Source: Clostridia bacterium
Lineage (GTDB): Bacteria; Bacillota; Clostridia; Oscillospirales; Acutalibacteraceae
Length of the DNA stretch: 42,357 nucleotides
Reading direction: 5' to 3'
NCBI GenBank assembly: GCA_024404015.1
Contig: JAKSQQ010000004.1
Span: 1-42,357, forward strand
In this document: piece after piece, positions 1 to 8,777 of the stretch
How the letters are laid out: each line of letters starts with the position of its first letter
How positions within the stretch are numbered: the first letter of the stretch is position 1
Notes under the pieces: generated by a model
The model's input: only the letters and a program-made list of their open reading frames with translations
Databases searched by the model: none
What the model was told of the DNA's origin: nothing
Made by a program: the position numbers and the translations under genes

Positions 1-2460
1 AGATTCATTTTTGACGGAAAGCGCCCCGCCTGGTCGGTTGCCTTTATTACAGGCGGCGTTATGGAAATAATACACATGCTTGTACTCTTCCTTACTCATT
101 TGACGGACTCCGCCAAGGCGTTTGAAATAGTAAAGCTTGTGGTAGGCCCCATGGTGCTTTGCAACGGCTTTTCCGTTTTTGCTTCCGCTTTTGCAATTAC
201 GGTTATTTCCACCGGCATTCACAAGAAAGAAACAAGATACAATAATATATCACAGCAGTTCCAGATACCCATGCTGATTTCTGTTGTACTGGCGTTTCTG
301 GCATCCACGGCGTTTGTCTGGCTGCTTCAGACTTACTCTGCAAAGGAAAGTGCGGTAAAGCTTCTTTCTACCAACATCAATGATGTCAGGCAGGAAATCA
401 AGGCCGCTTCCGATAAGCATCTGCTTGAAATTACACGGCTTGTTGCAAAGGAATACGAAGTCGAGCCCACCTCGGATTTGAAGGTACTTGCCGAAAAGCA
501 CGGTGTCAGAGATATCTGGATAGTCAACAGCGAGGGTATTATCACCGATGCCACGGATGAAAACGTGGGCTTTGACATGACCTTGGATGCGGATAAACCC
601 GTTGAAGAACAGCAGAGCAACCGTTTTATGGTGCTTGCAACGGGTGAAGCAAGCGAATACGTTCAGGAGTATATGCCCCTTGCTTCCGACAGTAAAATCG
701 AGAGAAAAATGGCGGGAGTCGCTTTGAAAATCGGCGGCTTTGTACAGACCGCATACGATGCGGATATGTTCCAGGATGAAATCTCAAAGCAGGTCAAGGA
801 TATAACTAAAAACAGACATATCGGCGAAAGCGGTCATATTATCATCGCCGACGAAAAATATAATATCGTAAGTGACGTTAACGGCACAGAGTGCGCAAAC
901 GGAAATTTCATCAGAGATATTAAAGCGGAGGACGGAGAGTCCTTCACGATTGAGCTTAACGAAGAAAAATGCCTTTGTGTCAAATCACGTGTAGAGGGCT
1001 TCTACGTGATTGCCGTTATGCCTGAAAGCGAAATGTACACCACCCGTGACTCCGTGGTTTATGTCAATTCCTTCATGGAAATACTGATATTTGCCATGCT
1101 GTTTATTCTGATTTACCTTGTCATAAGAAAAATCGTTGTCAATAATCTTCATAAGGTCAATGACAGTCTGAGTAAAATTATTGAGGGCGACCTTGATACG
1201 GTGGTTGACGTTCACTCAAACGAAGAATTTGCATCCCTTTCGGATGATATAAATTCCACCGTAACCACGCTGAAGCGTTATATCAGCGAAGCGGAGGCAA
1301 GGATTGACAAGGAGCTGGAATTTGCAAAGAACATACAGCACGCCGCTCTTCCCTCCGTATTTCCTCCCTACCCTGAGAGAAAAGATTTTGATATTTACGC
1401 TCTTATGGATACCGCAAAAGAGGTGGGCGGAGATTTCTATGATTTCTATATGCTTGATTCATCTCACATCGCCATTCTGATTGCAGACGTATCGGGCAAG
1501 GGAATACCTGCCGCCATGTTCATGATGAGGGCAAAAACCCTTATCAAGAGTCTTGCGGAAACGGGACTTTCGGTAAATGAAATATTCACTCAGGCCAACA
1601 GCAAGCTCTGTGAGGGCAACGACGCGGATATGTTCGTAACCGCCTGGATGGGTATTGTGAACACGGAAACGGGTCACGTTGATTTCGTAAATGCAGGTCA
1701 TAATCCTCCCCTTATCTACAGAAAGGGAGGCGGATATGAGTATCTGAAATCCCGTGCAGGTCTTGTGCTTGCGGGAATGGACGGTATGATCTACAAAAAG
1801 CAGGAATTTGAACTTAATCCCGGAGACAGAATCGTTCTGTACACCGACGGCGTTACGGAGGCAACCGACAAGGAGGATAAACTGTACGGTGAAGACCGTC
1901 TTGCCGATTTCCTTACTGCCAACTCACAGCTTGACGTTACAGAAGCTCTGACGGCTGTCAAGGCGGACGTTGACCGCTTTGCGGAAGAAAGGGAGCAGTT
2001 TGACGATATAACCATGCTGGCATTTGATTATATGGGTAATGAACCCGAAAAAGTAATAATAACGAAGCGGTTTGACGCTTCCGATGATTCCCTGGCGGCG
2101 GCATCGGAATTTGTGGCTTCATTTTTTGAAGAGAGAAACGCATCACCCAAAACCGTAATGCAGACCGGCGTTGCCTTTGAAGAGGTATTCGTAAACGTTG
2201 CCCATTATGCATATAAGGGCGAAGCCGGAAAGGTGGAGGTTTCCCTTGAGGACGAAGGGGAGAATGCCGTAATCACCCTTAAGGATTCGGGCATTCCTTT
2301 TAATCCTCTTGAAAGGGAAGAGCCGGATATCACCCTTTCCGCAGAGGAGAGAAACGTGGGCGGCCTGGGAATCTTCATTACCAAAAAGGTCATGGATGAG
2401 GTTTCATACGAATATAAAGAGGGCTTCAATATACTTACAATGAGGAAAAAATATGAGTGA
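1..2460 (+). CDS. Membrane SpoIIE/RsbU-type serine phosphatase with fused HATPase domain (5' partial)
   Basis: The frame is open from base 1 with no start context at the ATG at 61, so the gene begins upstream of the window. Numbering from that ATG: the first ~65 residues are the end of a multi-helix membrane domain resembling the 5TMR-LYT sensor; a further TM lies at ~75-93; an extracytoplasmic Cache-like region spans ~95-335; a TM lies at ~338-360; a HAMP-like linker at ~361-412; and a PP2C/SpoIIE phosphatase at ~425-650, with metal motifs GGDFYD (456-461), ADVSGKG, YTDGVTEA and DDITML. A C-terminal GHKL ATPase domain (~665-799) carries an N-box Glu-Asn at E707-E708...N and the boxes DSGIPFNP and GGLGIFI. 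Known family role: dephosphorylation of phospho-STAS antagonists in partner switching. The fused ATPase resembles RsbW anti-sigma kinases, so both switch activities may sit in one chain. It overlaps the next gene by 8 nt. Confidence 0.88.
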   Translation, partial: RFIFDGKRPAWSVAFITGGVMEIIHMLVLFLTHLTDSAKAFEIVKLVVGPMVLCNGFSVFASAFAITVISTGIHKKETRYNNISQQFQIPMLISVVLAFLASTAFVWLLQTYSAKESAVKLLSTNINDVRQEIKAASDKHLLEITRLVAKEYEVEPTSDLKVLAEKHGVRDIWIVNSEGIITDATDENVGFDMTLDADKPVEEQQSNRFMVLATGEASEYVQEYMPLASDSKIERKMAGVALKIGGFVQTAYDADMFQDEISKQVKDITKNRHIGESGHIIIADEKYNIVSDVNGTECANGNFIRDIKAEDGESFTIELNEEKCLCVKSRVEGFYVIAVMPESEMYTTRDSVVYVNSFMEILIFAMLFILIYLVIRKIVVNNLHKVNDSLSKIIEGDLDTVVDVHSNEEFASLSDDINSTVTTLKRYISEAEARIDKELEFAKNIQHAALPSVFPPYPERKDFDIYALMDTAKEVGGDFYDFYMLDSSHIAILIADVSGKGIPAAMFMMRAKTLIKSLAETGLSVNEIFTQANSKLCEGNDADMFVTAWMGIVNTETGHVDFVNAGHNPPLIYRKGGGYEYLKSRAGLVLAGMDGMIYKKQEFELNPGDRIVLYTDGVTEATDKEDKLYGEDRLADFLTANSQLDVTEALTAVKADVDRFAEEREQFDDITMLAFDYMGNEPEKVIITKRFDASDDSLAAASEFVASFFEERNASPKTVMQTGVAFEEVFVNVAHYAYKGEAGKVEVSLEDEGENAVITLKDSGIPFNPLEREEPDITLSAEERNVGGLGIFITKKVMDEVSYEYKEGFNILTMRKKYE

Positions 2461-3028
2461 ACTTGTAGATAAGGCGATAGTTTTCGCAACCGAAAAGCAC
2501 TCGGGTCAGGTAAGAAAATTTTACCCCACTCCCTATATACTGCATCCGCTTGAGGTGGCGGCAATTATTGCAACAATGACAATCGACGAAAGCACCATTG
2601 CGGCAGGAATACTTCACGATACCGTGGAGGACTGCGATGTAAAGTCGGAGGAAATCCGCGAATTATTCGGCTCAAGGGTGTATGCATTGGTATGCAGTGA
2701 AACAGAGGACAAATATCCCGGCCGCCCTGCCTCCGAAAGCTGGGAGGACAGAAAAAGGGATTCTCTGATGACCATTGAATTCACAAAGGACCGCAGTGTA
2801 AAGATAATGTGGCTGGCGGATAAGCTTTCCAATATCCGCTCGCTTTACAGAGAATATCTCAAGGACGGAGACAATATCTGGCTTCAGCTTAATCAGAAGG
2901 ATAAATCCAAGCAGGAATGGTATTACCGTACCATTGCATACCATCTCAGAGATTTATCGGATACTGCGGCATACCGGGAATTTACTATGTTAACAGATTT
3001 ATTATTCGGAGGTAAAGAAAATGGCTGA
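2453..3028 (+). CDS. Single-domain HD hydrolase of the RelA/SpoT (small alarmone hydrolase) type
   Basis: 191 residues. The HD metal site typical of (p)ppGpp hydrolases is visible: H31, H55-D56 and the downstream E59-D60 in an ILHDTVED context, after an N-terminal helix with KHSGQ. No synthetase, TGS or ACT domain is present, and the length matches Mesh1/SAH-type proteins. The likely activity is removal of the 3' pyrophosphate of (p)ppGpp or a related nucleotide (family knowledge, not shown here). The ATG overlaps the end of the phosphatase gene by 8 nt, and its own end overlaps the STAS-kinase gene by 8 nt, so translation of the three is probably coupled. This places an alarmone-type hydrolase inside a partner-switching operon. 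A different phosphorylated nucleotide substrate is possible. Confidence 0.82.
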   Translation: MSELVDKAIVFATEKHSGQVRKFYPTPYILHPLEVAAIIATMTIDESTIAAGILHDTVEDCDVKSEEIRELFGSRVYALVCSETEDKYPGRPASESWEDRKRDSLMTIEFTKDRSVKIMWLADKLSNIRSLYREYLKDGDNIWLQLNQKDKSKQEWYYRTIAYHLRDLSDTAAYREFTMLTDLLFGGKENG

Positions 3029-4208
3029 AAATGTTACCGCAACAGTAAAAGACTGCGTTCTCTATATTAACCTCGCAGGTCGTGTGGACTCTGCAAACGC
3101 CCCGTCCGTTGAGGAAAAAATCAATGCAATCTGCTCCGATAAACAATCGGTAAACGTTGTAATTGACGCGGAAAATCTGGAATATATTTCTTCGGCAGGC
3201 CTCAGAATCATCCTCCGACTGCGTAAAAATTACCCGGAGCTTAAAATGATTAACGTCAATTCCGAGGTTTACGATATCCTTGATATGACGGGATTCACGG
3301 AAATGATGACTATAGAAAAAGCTTACCGCAAGCTTTCCGTTGAGGGCTGTGAGGTAATCGGCAGGGGCTCAAACGGTGAGGTTTACCGTCTTGACCCGGA
3401 TACAATCATCAAGGTATATCTTAACCCCGACTGCCTTCCCGATATTCACCGTGAAAGAGAGTTGGCAAGGAAGGCCTTTGTGCTTGGCATTCCCACCGCC
3501 ATTCCCTATGACGTGGTCAAGGTCGGTGACAGCTACGGCTCCGTATTTGAGCTTCTCAACGCAAAATCCTTTACGAAGATTCTTGCCGCAGACAGCAGCA
3601 AGATTGACGAAGTGGTTGAAATGTACGTTGACCTGCTTAAGAAAATACACTCCACCGAGGTTCAGCCCGGAGATATGCCGGATATGAAGCAGGTGGCAAT
3701 CGGCTGGGTTCGTGACATAAAGGGCATAATTTCCGACGCGAAATGGGAAAAGCTCAATTCCCTTGTGAACGCTATTCCCGATAATCATCATATGATTCAC
3801 GGTGATTATCACACCAAGAACGTAATGGTACAGAACGGCGAGGTACTCCTGATAGACATGGATACCCTCAGCTACGGTGACCCCATTTTTGAATTCGGCT
3901 CAATATTCAACGCATACAAGGGCTTTTATTTCGGCAAGCTCCCTCTTGACGGCGTAAGCTTTATCGGCATTCCCTATGAAATGGGAGTTGAAATCTGGGA
4001 AAAGACACTTCATCTGTATTTCAACACCGATGACGAGGAATACCTTGATACCGTCAGAGACAAATCGGCTCTGCTGGGCTATACCAGAGTTCTTCGCAGG
4101 ACTATTCGCCGCTGCGACACAAGCAGACCTGATATAAAGAAAATGATTGACGGATACGTAAATGAAATCGAGTCAATTCTTGACAGAGTTGATACACTTA
4201 CCTTATAA
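3021..4208 (+). CDS. STAS domain fused to an APH/choline-kinase-like kinase domain
   Basis: 395 residues in two modules. Residues ~1-105 form a STAS anti-anti-sigma domain with the phosphorylatable loop YISSAGL (S57/S58). Residues ~110-395 form an aminoglycoside-phosphotransferase-like kinase: Gly-rich loop GRGSNGE (114-120), candidate ATP-binding lysine K131 (IIKVYL), catalytic HGDYHTKN (H260-N267) and metal-binding LIDMD (D279). The kinase half resembles the paralogous family TIGR02172. All key kinase residues are present, so it is probably active. The substrate is unknown; the attached STAS serine, the neighbouring STAS protein or a small molecule are all possible. The gene starts inside the HD gene (8-nt overlap) and is followed 12 nt later by a free STAS gene, with GGAG before that start. 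Confidence 0.85.
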   Translation: MAENVTATVKDCVLYINLAGRVDSANAPSVEEKINAICSDKQSVNVVIDAENLEYISSAGLRIILRLRKNYPELKMINVNSEVYDILDMTGFTEMMTIEKAYRKLSVEGCEVIGRGSNGEVYRLDPDTIIKVYLNPDCLPDIHRERELARKAFVLGIPTAIPYDVVKVGDSYGSVFELLNAKSFTKILAADSSKIDEVVEMYVDLLKKIHSTEVQPGDMPDMKQVAIGWVRDIKGIISDAKWEKLNSLVNAIPDNHHMIHGDYHTKNVMVQNGEVLLIDMDTLSYGDPIFEFGSIFNAYKGFYFGKLPLDGVSFIGIPYEMGVEIWEKTLHLYFNTDDEEYLDTVRDKSALLGYTRVLRRTIRRCDTSRPDIKKMIDGYVNEIESILDRVDTLTL

Positions 4209-4220
4209 GGAGAAAACAAA

Positions 4221-4517
4221 ATGAATATCATCAAAAATGCTGAGGATAATCTGCTTACCCTCACCCTTGAAGGCAGACTTGACACGACCACCGCTCCCGA
4301 ATTTGAAAAGGCGGCAAATGAAATTCCCGAAGAAATCACAGAGCTTATTATTTGTGCGGAAAAGCTTGAATACGTTTCTTCCGCAGGTCTGCGTGTTTTC
4401 CTTATGCTTCAGAAAAAGATGAATGCTCAGGGCAAAATGACGGTAAAGGGACTTACCGAAAGCGTAAGGGAAGTATTTGATATTACCGGATTTTCCGATA
4501 TTCTCAATATTGAATGA
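4221..4517 (+). CDS. STAS-domain anti-sigma factor antagonist (SpoIIAA/RsbV-like)
   Basis: 98 residues, a complete single STAS domain with the conserved YVSSAGL loop (S53/S54 is the expected phosphorylation site) and the usual C-terminal ITGF segment. An AAGGAGA ribosome site lies just before the ATG. It is the last gene of the signalling operon. By family knowledge its unphosphorylated form would bind an anti-sigma-type ATPase domain, and the SpoIIE phosphatase encoded first in the operon would regenerate that form. No sigma factor gene lies beside it, so the output may be elsewhere in the genome or may not be transcription at all. A hairpin at 4541-4572 lies just downstream. Confidence 0.9.
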   Translation: MNIIKNAEDNLLTLTLEGRLDTTTAPEFEKAANEIPEEITELIICAEKLEYVSSAGLRVFLMLQKKMNAQGKMTVKGLTESVREVFDITGFSDILNIE

Positions 4518-4540
4518 TGCCCGTTTATATTAAGATGATG

Positions 4541-4585
4541 ATTACCGCCATGCTCAGTGTCACGGCGGTAATTCTGTATGTGATT
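4541..4585 (+). terminator. Hairpin, probable terminator of the signalling operon
   Basis: A 9-bp perfect stem (ATTACCGCC 4541-4549 with GGCGGTAAT 4564-4572) extends inward by two further pairs after one mismatch. A T5 run follows about 11 nt later. The distance to the T-run makes it a weak intrinsic terminator. Its position right after the last STAS stop codon fits the end of the transcript. Confidence 0.45.
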
Positions 4586-4632
4586 TTTCCCTCGGACCTG
4601 AGAAAAAACCGACATTCGTCCACGATTGAATG

Positions 4633-4661
4633 TTTACATTTTACCTGTTTGGGTATATAAT
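4633..4661 (+). promoter_or_regulatory. Sigma-A-type promoter for the lipase-like gene
   Basis: TTTACA (4633-4638), a 17-bp spacer and a perfect TATAAT (4656-4661). The start codon is 31 nt downstream of the -10 box, with GAAAGGGG (4677-4684) as ribosome site between them. Confidence 0.75.
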
Positions 4662-4691
4662 ACCGAAAGTTTCTTTGAAAGGGGTATAAAA

Positions 4692-5462
4692 ATGAAAAAA
4701 TTTATTTCACTCTTACTGACGATTGTAATGCTGACCTCCGTTTTCTGTGTATTCGCATACGCAAAAACCGATAAAATCGAATACGACGCATCGGGCTGTA
4801 AGGTGTGTAAGAATCCGTCGGATATGCTTAATTTCGTACTTGCAGACGGTCACGAATCCGCTCCCGTAAGAGTAGTACGCGCAACCCTTAAGCAAAACGG
4901 TAAATCAATGAGGATTTACCTTATCGGTCTTGTGGGCGTTGAGATGAATCGGAAGCAGGTCAACGTATTCAAGAATACTCTTCCCAGTGCCGTAAGCAAA
5001 GAGAACGCCTACACAAAGTACGTTAAGGAAGTCCTTGAGGATAACGTTCCCAAGGGTTCAAAGCTCGTTTTCTGCGGTCACAGTCTCGGCGGAATGGTTG
5101 CTCAGCAGCTTTGCGCAGACGAATGGGTAAAGGATAATTACAACGTAATTTCCACCCTTACCGCCGGCTCACCCTACATTATTGAAAAGAACAGAGAGGG
5201 CGACCTTGTGAGACTTGCGGACAAATTTGACGCAGTTCCCTATCTCAGTGCCGCTACTTTCGTAAAGCTTTTCACACAGTTAAAAGACCGTTTTGTTGAG
5301 GACGGCGGGTATTTCTTTGATCCCTCGGGTGCTCACAATCTTTCTTACAGAGAAAGTGAAATCTGGAAGGATTATGATGCCCTCGGCAACCCGGACGGAG
5401 ATGCCGCGATTACGTTCTATTATGTAAACCTTATGAAATTCGGCAGAATTCCCAACGACTGA
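4692..5462 (+). CDS. Secreted lipase-like alpha/beta hydrolase (class 3 lipase type)
   Basis: 256 residues. The start at 4692 is chosen because GAAAGGGG sits 8 nt upstream and translation from there gives a clean signal peptide (MKKF, a hydrophobic core, then VFAYA with cleavage near residue 24). The nucleophile elbow is GHSLGG (G129-G134, S131). D180 (in DAVP) and H215 (in AHNLSY) are well placed to complete a Ser-Asp-His triad, as in class 3 lipases. The lack of an LPXTG or lipobox suggests release outside the cell. It has its own promoter and a strong downstream terminator, so it is probably monocistronic. The substrate (lipid or another ester) cannot be told from sequence. Confidence 0.8.
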   Translation: MKKFISLLLTIVMLTSVFCVFAYAKTDKIEYDASGCKVCKNPSDMLNFVLADGHESAPVRVVRATLKQNGKSMRIYLIGLVGVEMNRKQVNVFKNTLPSAVSKENAYTKYVKEVLEDNVPKGSKLVFCGHSLGGMVAQQLCADEWVKDNYNVISTLTAGSPYIIEKNREGDLVRLADKFDAVPYLSAATFVKLFTQLKDRFVEDGGYFFDPSGAHNLSYRESEIWKDYDALGNPDGDAAITFYYVNLMKFGRIPND

Positions 5463-5481
5463 TAAGTCGTCATAAAAAATT

Positions 5482-5499
5482 ACTCTCTCCGAAGAGAGT
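5482..5499. repeat. Short hairpin after the lipase gene
   Basis: ACTCTC (5482-5487) pairs with GAGAGT (5494-5499) around a 6-nt loop. It sits between the lipase stop codon and the stronger terminator at 5517, has no adjacent T-run, and may only support termination. Confidence 0.4.
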
Positions 5500-5516
5500 C
5501 TGTATCAAATAATAAG

Positions 5517-5546
5517 AGCCGCTTGCCAAAGGGCAGGCGGCTTTGC
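5517..5546. terminator. Bidirectional terminator between convergent genes
   Basis: An 11-bp stem (AGCCGCTTGCC 5517-5527 with GGCAGGCGGCT 5532-5542, one G-T pair, 4-nt loop) is followed by TTTGCTTTG on the plus strand and by CTTATTATT on the minus strand. It lies 15 nt from the stop of the converging antiporter gene. Confidence 0.8.
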
Positions 5547-5557
5547 TTTGTATTCGG

Positions 5558-6841
5558 TTAAATTTTGCTGGGAGCAGTCTGATTTTTACGGTTTTTCTCT
5601 TCGGGCTTGATGGTGATTTCTCCCGCTTTCATAAGAGCAATCTTTGTGCAGACGGGACCGATGAGCTCGTAAATCAGTACCGAGAAAAGGATGATATTGC
5701 GGATGATGGGTCCGATTGTGCCGAAATCCATTACCGTCAAGCTCATCCCAAGGGCAACACCTGCCTGAGGAAGCAGGGTAATTCCCAGATATTTGCTTGT
5801 GGTATTGTCGCATTTAACTATCTTTGAGCTTGCGAAAGCACCTAAATATTTACCTGCGGAACGTACGATGATATATACGATACCGATACCCACGACTGCT
5901 ATGTCTCTGAATACGTTCAGCTCAAGCTCGGCGCCGCTGAGTACGAAGAAGAGAACGAAAAGGGGTTGAGTCCAGCGGTCTGTTTTATCCATGATATCCG
6001 CGGAGAAATCGCAGAGATTACAGAACATGGTGCCCAGCATCATGCAGACGAGAAGAGAGGAGAAGCCGATATGTACCTCACCGAAATCAAACTCAAGCTG
6101 AGAAATCGCAACCGTGAGAATTACGAACATGATTGAAAGAGAAAGACGTTTGCTTCGTGATGAAAACATCTTTTCGCTGTAGGTGAAAACAGTACCCATT
6201 ATTGAGCCGAGGACAAGGGAAATCACGATTTCAATAAGGGGATTTACCGCGATACCGATAATGCTGAAGGAGCCGTTTTCAATGGCCTTTGCAATTCCGA
6301 AGGAAACCGCGAAAATGATAAGTCCCACGGCATCGTCAATGGCAACTATGGGAAGAAGCAGGTCGGTAACCTTGCCCTTTGCCTTATACTGCCTTACAAC
6401 CATGAGTGTAGCGGCAGGAGCGGTTGCGGCGGCGATTGCGCCGAGAATAAGAGCCATGGAAAGGGGCAGCTTATCGCCTAAAAATCCGTGAAGGGCTATA
6501 AGCACACCGTCAACGCAGAGGGTTGCGATAAGTGCCTGAAAAATGCCGATAAAGGTTGCCTTGCCGCCGATTTCCTTAAGCTGGGAAAGACGGAATTCAT
6601 TGCCGATTGAAAAAGCGATGAAGCCAAGAGCAACTTCGGATATGATTTTGAATTCGTTTACCTGACCCATTGTAATGAATCCCAGACCATCAATTCCGAT
6701 TCGTCCGAGACAGTAGGGACCGATAAGGATGCCCGCTACCAGATATGCCGTTACCGAGGGTAAACCCAGCAGCTTTGACAGTCGGGATACAAGCAGACCC
6801 GCCGCTATTGAAATCGACAGGCAAAAAAGTGTAGTAGTCAT
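5558..6841 (-). CDS. CPA-family cation/proton antiporter (Na+/H+ exchanger domain)
   Basis: 427 residues, almost entirely hydrophobic with about 12-13 predicted membrane helices, the usual size of the PF00999 transporter core. The paired acidic residues D169-D170 (AIDDA) and the preceding ATAPAATL loop match the ion-binding region of CPA antiporters. There is no C-terminal TrkA-N/RCK domain, which argues against a Kef-type regulated K+ efflux system, and the C-terminus is a short basic tail. Likely role: Na+ or K+ export in exchange for protons. A strong minus-strand promoter lies at 6891-6919, and CAAGG precedes the ATG. It converges on the lipase gene and shares its terminator. Confidence 0.85.
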   Translation of the reverse strand: MTTTLFCLSISIAAGLLVSRLSKLLGLPSVTAYLVAGILIGPYCLGRIGIDGLGFITMGQVNEFKIISEVALGFIAFSIGNEFRLSQLKEIGGKATFIGIFQALIATLCVDGVLIALHGFLGDKLPLSMALILGAIAAATAPAATLMVVRQYKAKGKVTDLLLPIVAIDDAVGLIIFAVSFGIAKAIENGSFSIIGIAVNPLIEIVISLVLGSIMGTVFTYSEKMFSSRSKRLSLSIMFVILTVAISQLEFDFGEVHIGFSSLLVCMMLGTMFCNLCDFSADIMDKTDRWTQPLFVLFFVLSGAELELNVFRDIAVVGIGIVYIIVRSAGKYLGAFASSKIVKCDNTTSKYLGITLLPQAGVALGMSLTVMDFGTIGPIIRNIILFSVLIYELIGPVCTKIALMKAGEITIKPEEKNRKNQTAPSKI

Positions 6842-6890
6842 AGTATATACCTTGATTCATAAGAGATTTGTTGTTTTTCGCACAATGAAA

Positions 6891-6919
6891 TGTATATCAC
6901 AGGGCAATGTTAAAGTCAA
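6891..6919 (-). promoter_or_regulatory. Promoter of the antiporter gene
   Basis: On the minus strand, TTGACT (6919-6914), a 17-bp spacer, then TATACA (6896-6891). The ATG at 6841 lies 50 nt downstream. Confidence 0.65.
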
Positions 6920-6961
6920 GGATAAATACTGCAAAAAAATTTATAAAATATAAAAAAACTC

Positions 6962-6990
6962 TTTATTTATTTAATATATACTGTTATAAT
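6962..6990 (+). promoter_or_regulatory. Possible promoter of the arabinofuranosidase operon
   Basis: A perfect TATAAT (6985-6990) with a weak -35 (TTTATT, 6962-6967) at 17 bp, in very A/T-rich DNA. The GH51 start codon is 44 nt downstream. A weak -35 would fit an activator-dependent promoter, but that is only an inference. Confidence 0.45.
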
Positions 6991-7034
6991 AATATTTTGT
7001 AAAATAGGGATATTATGATATCGGAGGACCGACT

Positions 7035-8513
7035 ATGGAAAAATATCTTATTAACCCCAACAGAAAAATGTCAAAAATCAGTAAGGATATTTACGGCAAT
7101 TTTTCGGAGCATCTGGGCAGATGCATATATGAGGGACTTTTTGTAGGCGAGGACTCCGATATTCCCAACGTAAAGGGCATGAGAAAAGACGTGGTTGATG
7201 CCCTTAAGGAAATGGGACTTCCCGTTCTGCGCTGGCCCGGAGGATGCTTTGCGGACGAATATCACTGGATGGACGGCATCGGTCCCCTTGAAAACAGAAA
7301 AAAGATGATCAATACCCACTGGGGCGGAGTTATAGAGGATAACAGCTTCGGTACGCACGAATTTTTTGAGCTTTGCGACCAGGTGGGATGCGACGCTTAC
7401 ATTACGGGTAACGTGGGCAGCGGAAGTGTGCGTGAAATGAGCGAATGGGTTGAATATATAACCTTCGGCGGAAAGTCACCCATGGCTGACCTGCGCAGAC
7501 AAAACGGCAGAGAAAATCCCTGGAAAATTAAATATTTTGCGGTCGGCAATGAAAACTGGGGCTGCGGCGGAAATATGAGACCCGAATTTTACGCCGACAA
7601 TTACAGAAGATATCAGACCTTCGTGCGAAATTATGAGGGTAACGACAGAATATACAAGGTGGCCTGCGGTCCCAACGGTGAGGACTATAACTGGACCGAG
7701 GAACTCATGAAGCACGCCAAAAATCACATGGACGGTCTTGCTCTTCACTACTATACGGTAACGGGTGACTGGGGTCATAAGGGCAGTGCCACGGAGTTTA
7801 CCCATGAAGAATATTATAAGTGTCTCAGAAAAGCGTATCACATTGAAGAAATAATCACGAGACACCTTGAAATCATGAACAGATACGACCCCTCAAAGCG
7901 GGTTGACCTGGTTATTGACGAGTGGGGCACCTGGCATGACGTGGAGCCGGGCACCAATCAGGGATTCCTTTATCAGCAGAATACCATGCGTGATGCGGTC
8001 GTTGCCGCAATCAATCTCAATATATTCAATAAGCACAGCGACAGAATCAGAATGTGCAACATTGCCCAGACGGTCAATGTGCTTCAGTCGGTGGCACTTA
8101 CCGACGGAGCGGAAATGGTGCTGACACCCACCTACTGGGTATTCAGAATGTTTAAGGACCATCAGGAGAATACCCTTGTTGATTCCTACATCACCACCGA
8201 AAAGAAGGGCACGGAAAGCGATAAACTGCCCCAGCTTATTGAAAGCGCATCAATGGATGAGAACGGAGTGATTTATTCCACCCTTACCAATACCTCCGCT
8301 TCCGAAGTCGCCGAAATCAGATGTCAGGTTGCGGACAGCGCCGTTAAGTCGGTCAGAGCGGAAATCCTTACGGGCGAGATTGACGCTTACAACAGCTTTG
8401 ACAGTAAAAATAACGTTCATACAGAGGAATTTACTTCGTTTAATATGACGGCAGACGGATTTGAAGCAGCTCTTCCTGCCTGCAGTATTGTGAAATTCAT
8501 AATTGAAAGATGA
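7035..8513 (+). CDS. GH51 alpha-L-arabinofuranosidase
   Basis: 492 residues, the usual length of intracellular GH51 enzymes, with no signal peptide. The acid/base glutamate is E173 in VGNENWG and the nucleophile is E296 in VIDEWG. The N-terminal [14 protein letters not shown] segment is also characteristic. A TIM barrel (to ~380) is followed by a beta domain. It removes terminal arabinofuranosyl groups from arabinoxylan- or arabinan-derived oligosaccharides in the cytoplasm. TCGGAGGA precedes the ATG. Its TGA overlaps the ATG of the next gene (ATGA). No arabinose transport or isomerase genes are adjacent, so the gene stands apart from a full arabinan locus. Confidence 0.95.
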   Translation: MEKYLINPNRKMSKISKDIYGNFSEHLGRCIYEGLFVGEDSDIPNVKGMRKDVVDALKEMGLPVLRWPGGCFADEYHWMDGIGPLENRKKMINTHWGGVIEDNSFGTHEFFELCDQVGCDAYITGNVGSGSVREMSEWVEYITFGGKSPMADLRRQNGRENPWKIKYFAVGNENWGCGGNMRPEFYADNYRRYQTFVRNYEGNDRIYKVACGPNGEDYNWTEELMKHAKNHMDGLALHYYTVTGDWGHKGSATEFTHEEYYKCLRKAYHIEEIITRHLEIMNRYDPSKRVDLVIDEWGTWHDVEPGTNQGFLYQQNTMRDAVVAAINLNIFNKHSDRIRMCNIAQTVNVLQSVALTDGAEMVLTPTYWVFRMFKDHQENTLVDSYITTEKKGTESDKLPQLIESASMDENGVIYSTLTNTSASEVAEIRCQVADSAVKSVRAEILTGEIDAYNSFDSKNNVHTEEFTSFNMTADGFEAALPACSIVKFIIER

Positions 8514-8761
8514 ACGACGAAAGAATATGCCGCAGATGTCTTTTGCTGAAAAGCGGAAAGCAGGATATATTTGCGGATATACAGAGCAGGATTGAAAGAA
8601 TCCCGCAGGATCAAAAAACAGACAGCAATGAATATCATCTCAGACTTGTCGCCTGCGGTGAGTGTGAATACCTTATTGACGGCGTCTGCCTTAAATGCGG
8701 CTGTTATCCGGAATTCAGAGCTGCATTCAGTAAAAACAGATGTCCCAATAAGAAATGGTGA
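8510..8761 (+). CDS. DUF6171-type small cysteine-rich protein
   Basis: 83 residues with cysteines in pairs: C7/C10 near the N-terminus, C49/C52, C60/C63/C65 (in [13 protein letters not shown]) and C78. The layout fits a small zinc-binding protein and the DUF6171 family as I recall it. Function is unknown. It starts in an ATGA overlap with the GH51 stop, so it is probably translated by coupling. Such proteins are common next to unrelated genes in Clostridia, so the link to arabinose use is not meaningful evidence of function. Confidence 0.75.
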   Translation: MNDERICRRCLLLKSGKQDIFADIQSRIERIPQDQKTDSNEYHLRLVACGECEYLIDGVCLKCGCYPEFRAAFSKNRCPNKKW

Positions 8762-8777
8762 TATTCACGGAGGAACT

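Noticed and set aside
4517-4660. A 47-codon ORF overlapping the STAS stop (TGATG) with one hydrophobic segment
   Set aside because: It has no SD, contains the 4541-4572 hairpin and ends inside the -10 box of the lipase promoter, so a chance ORF is more likely.
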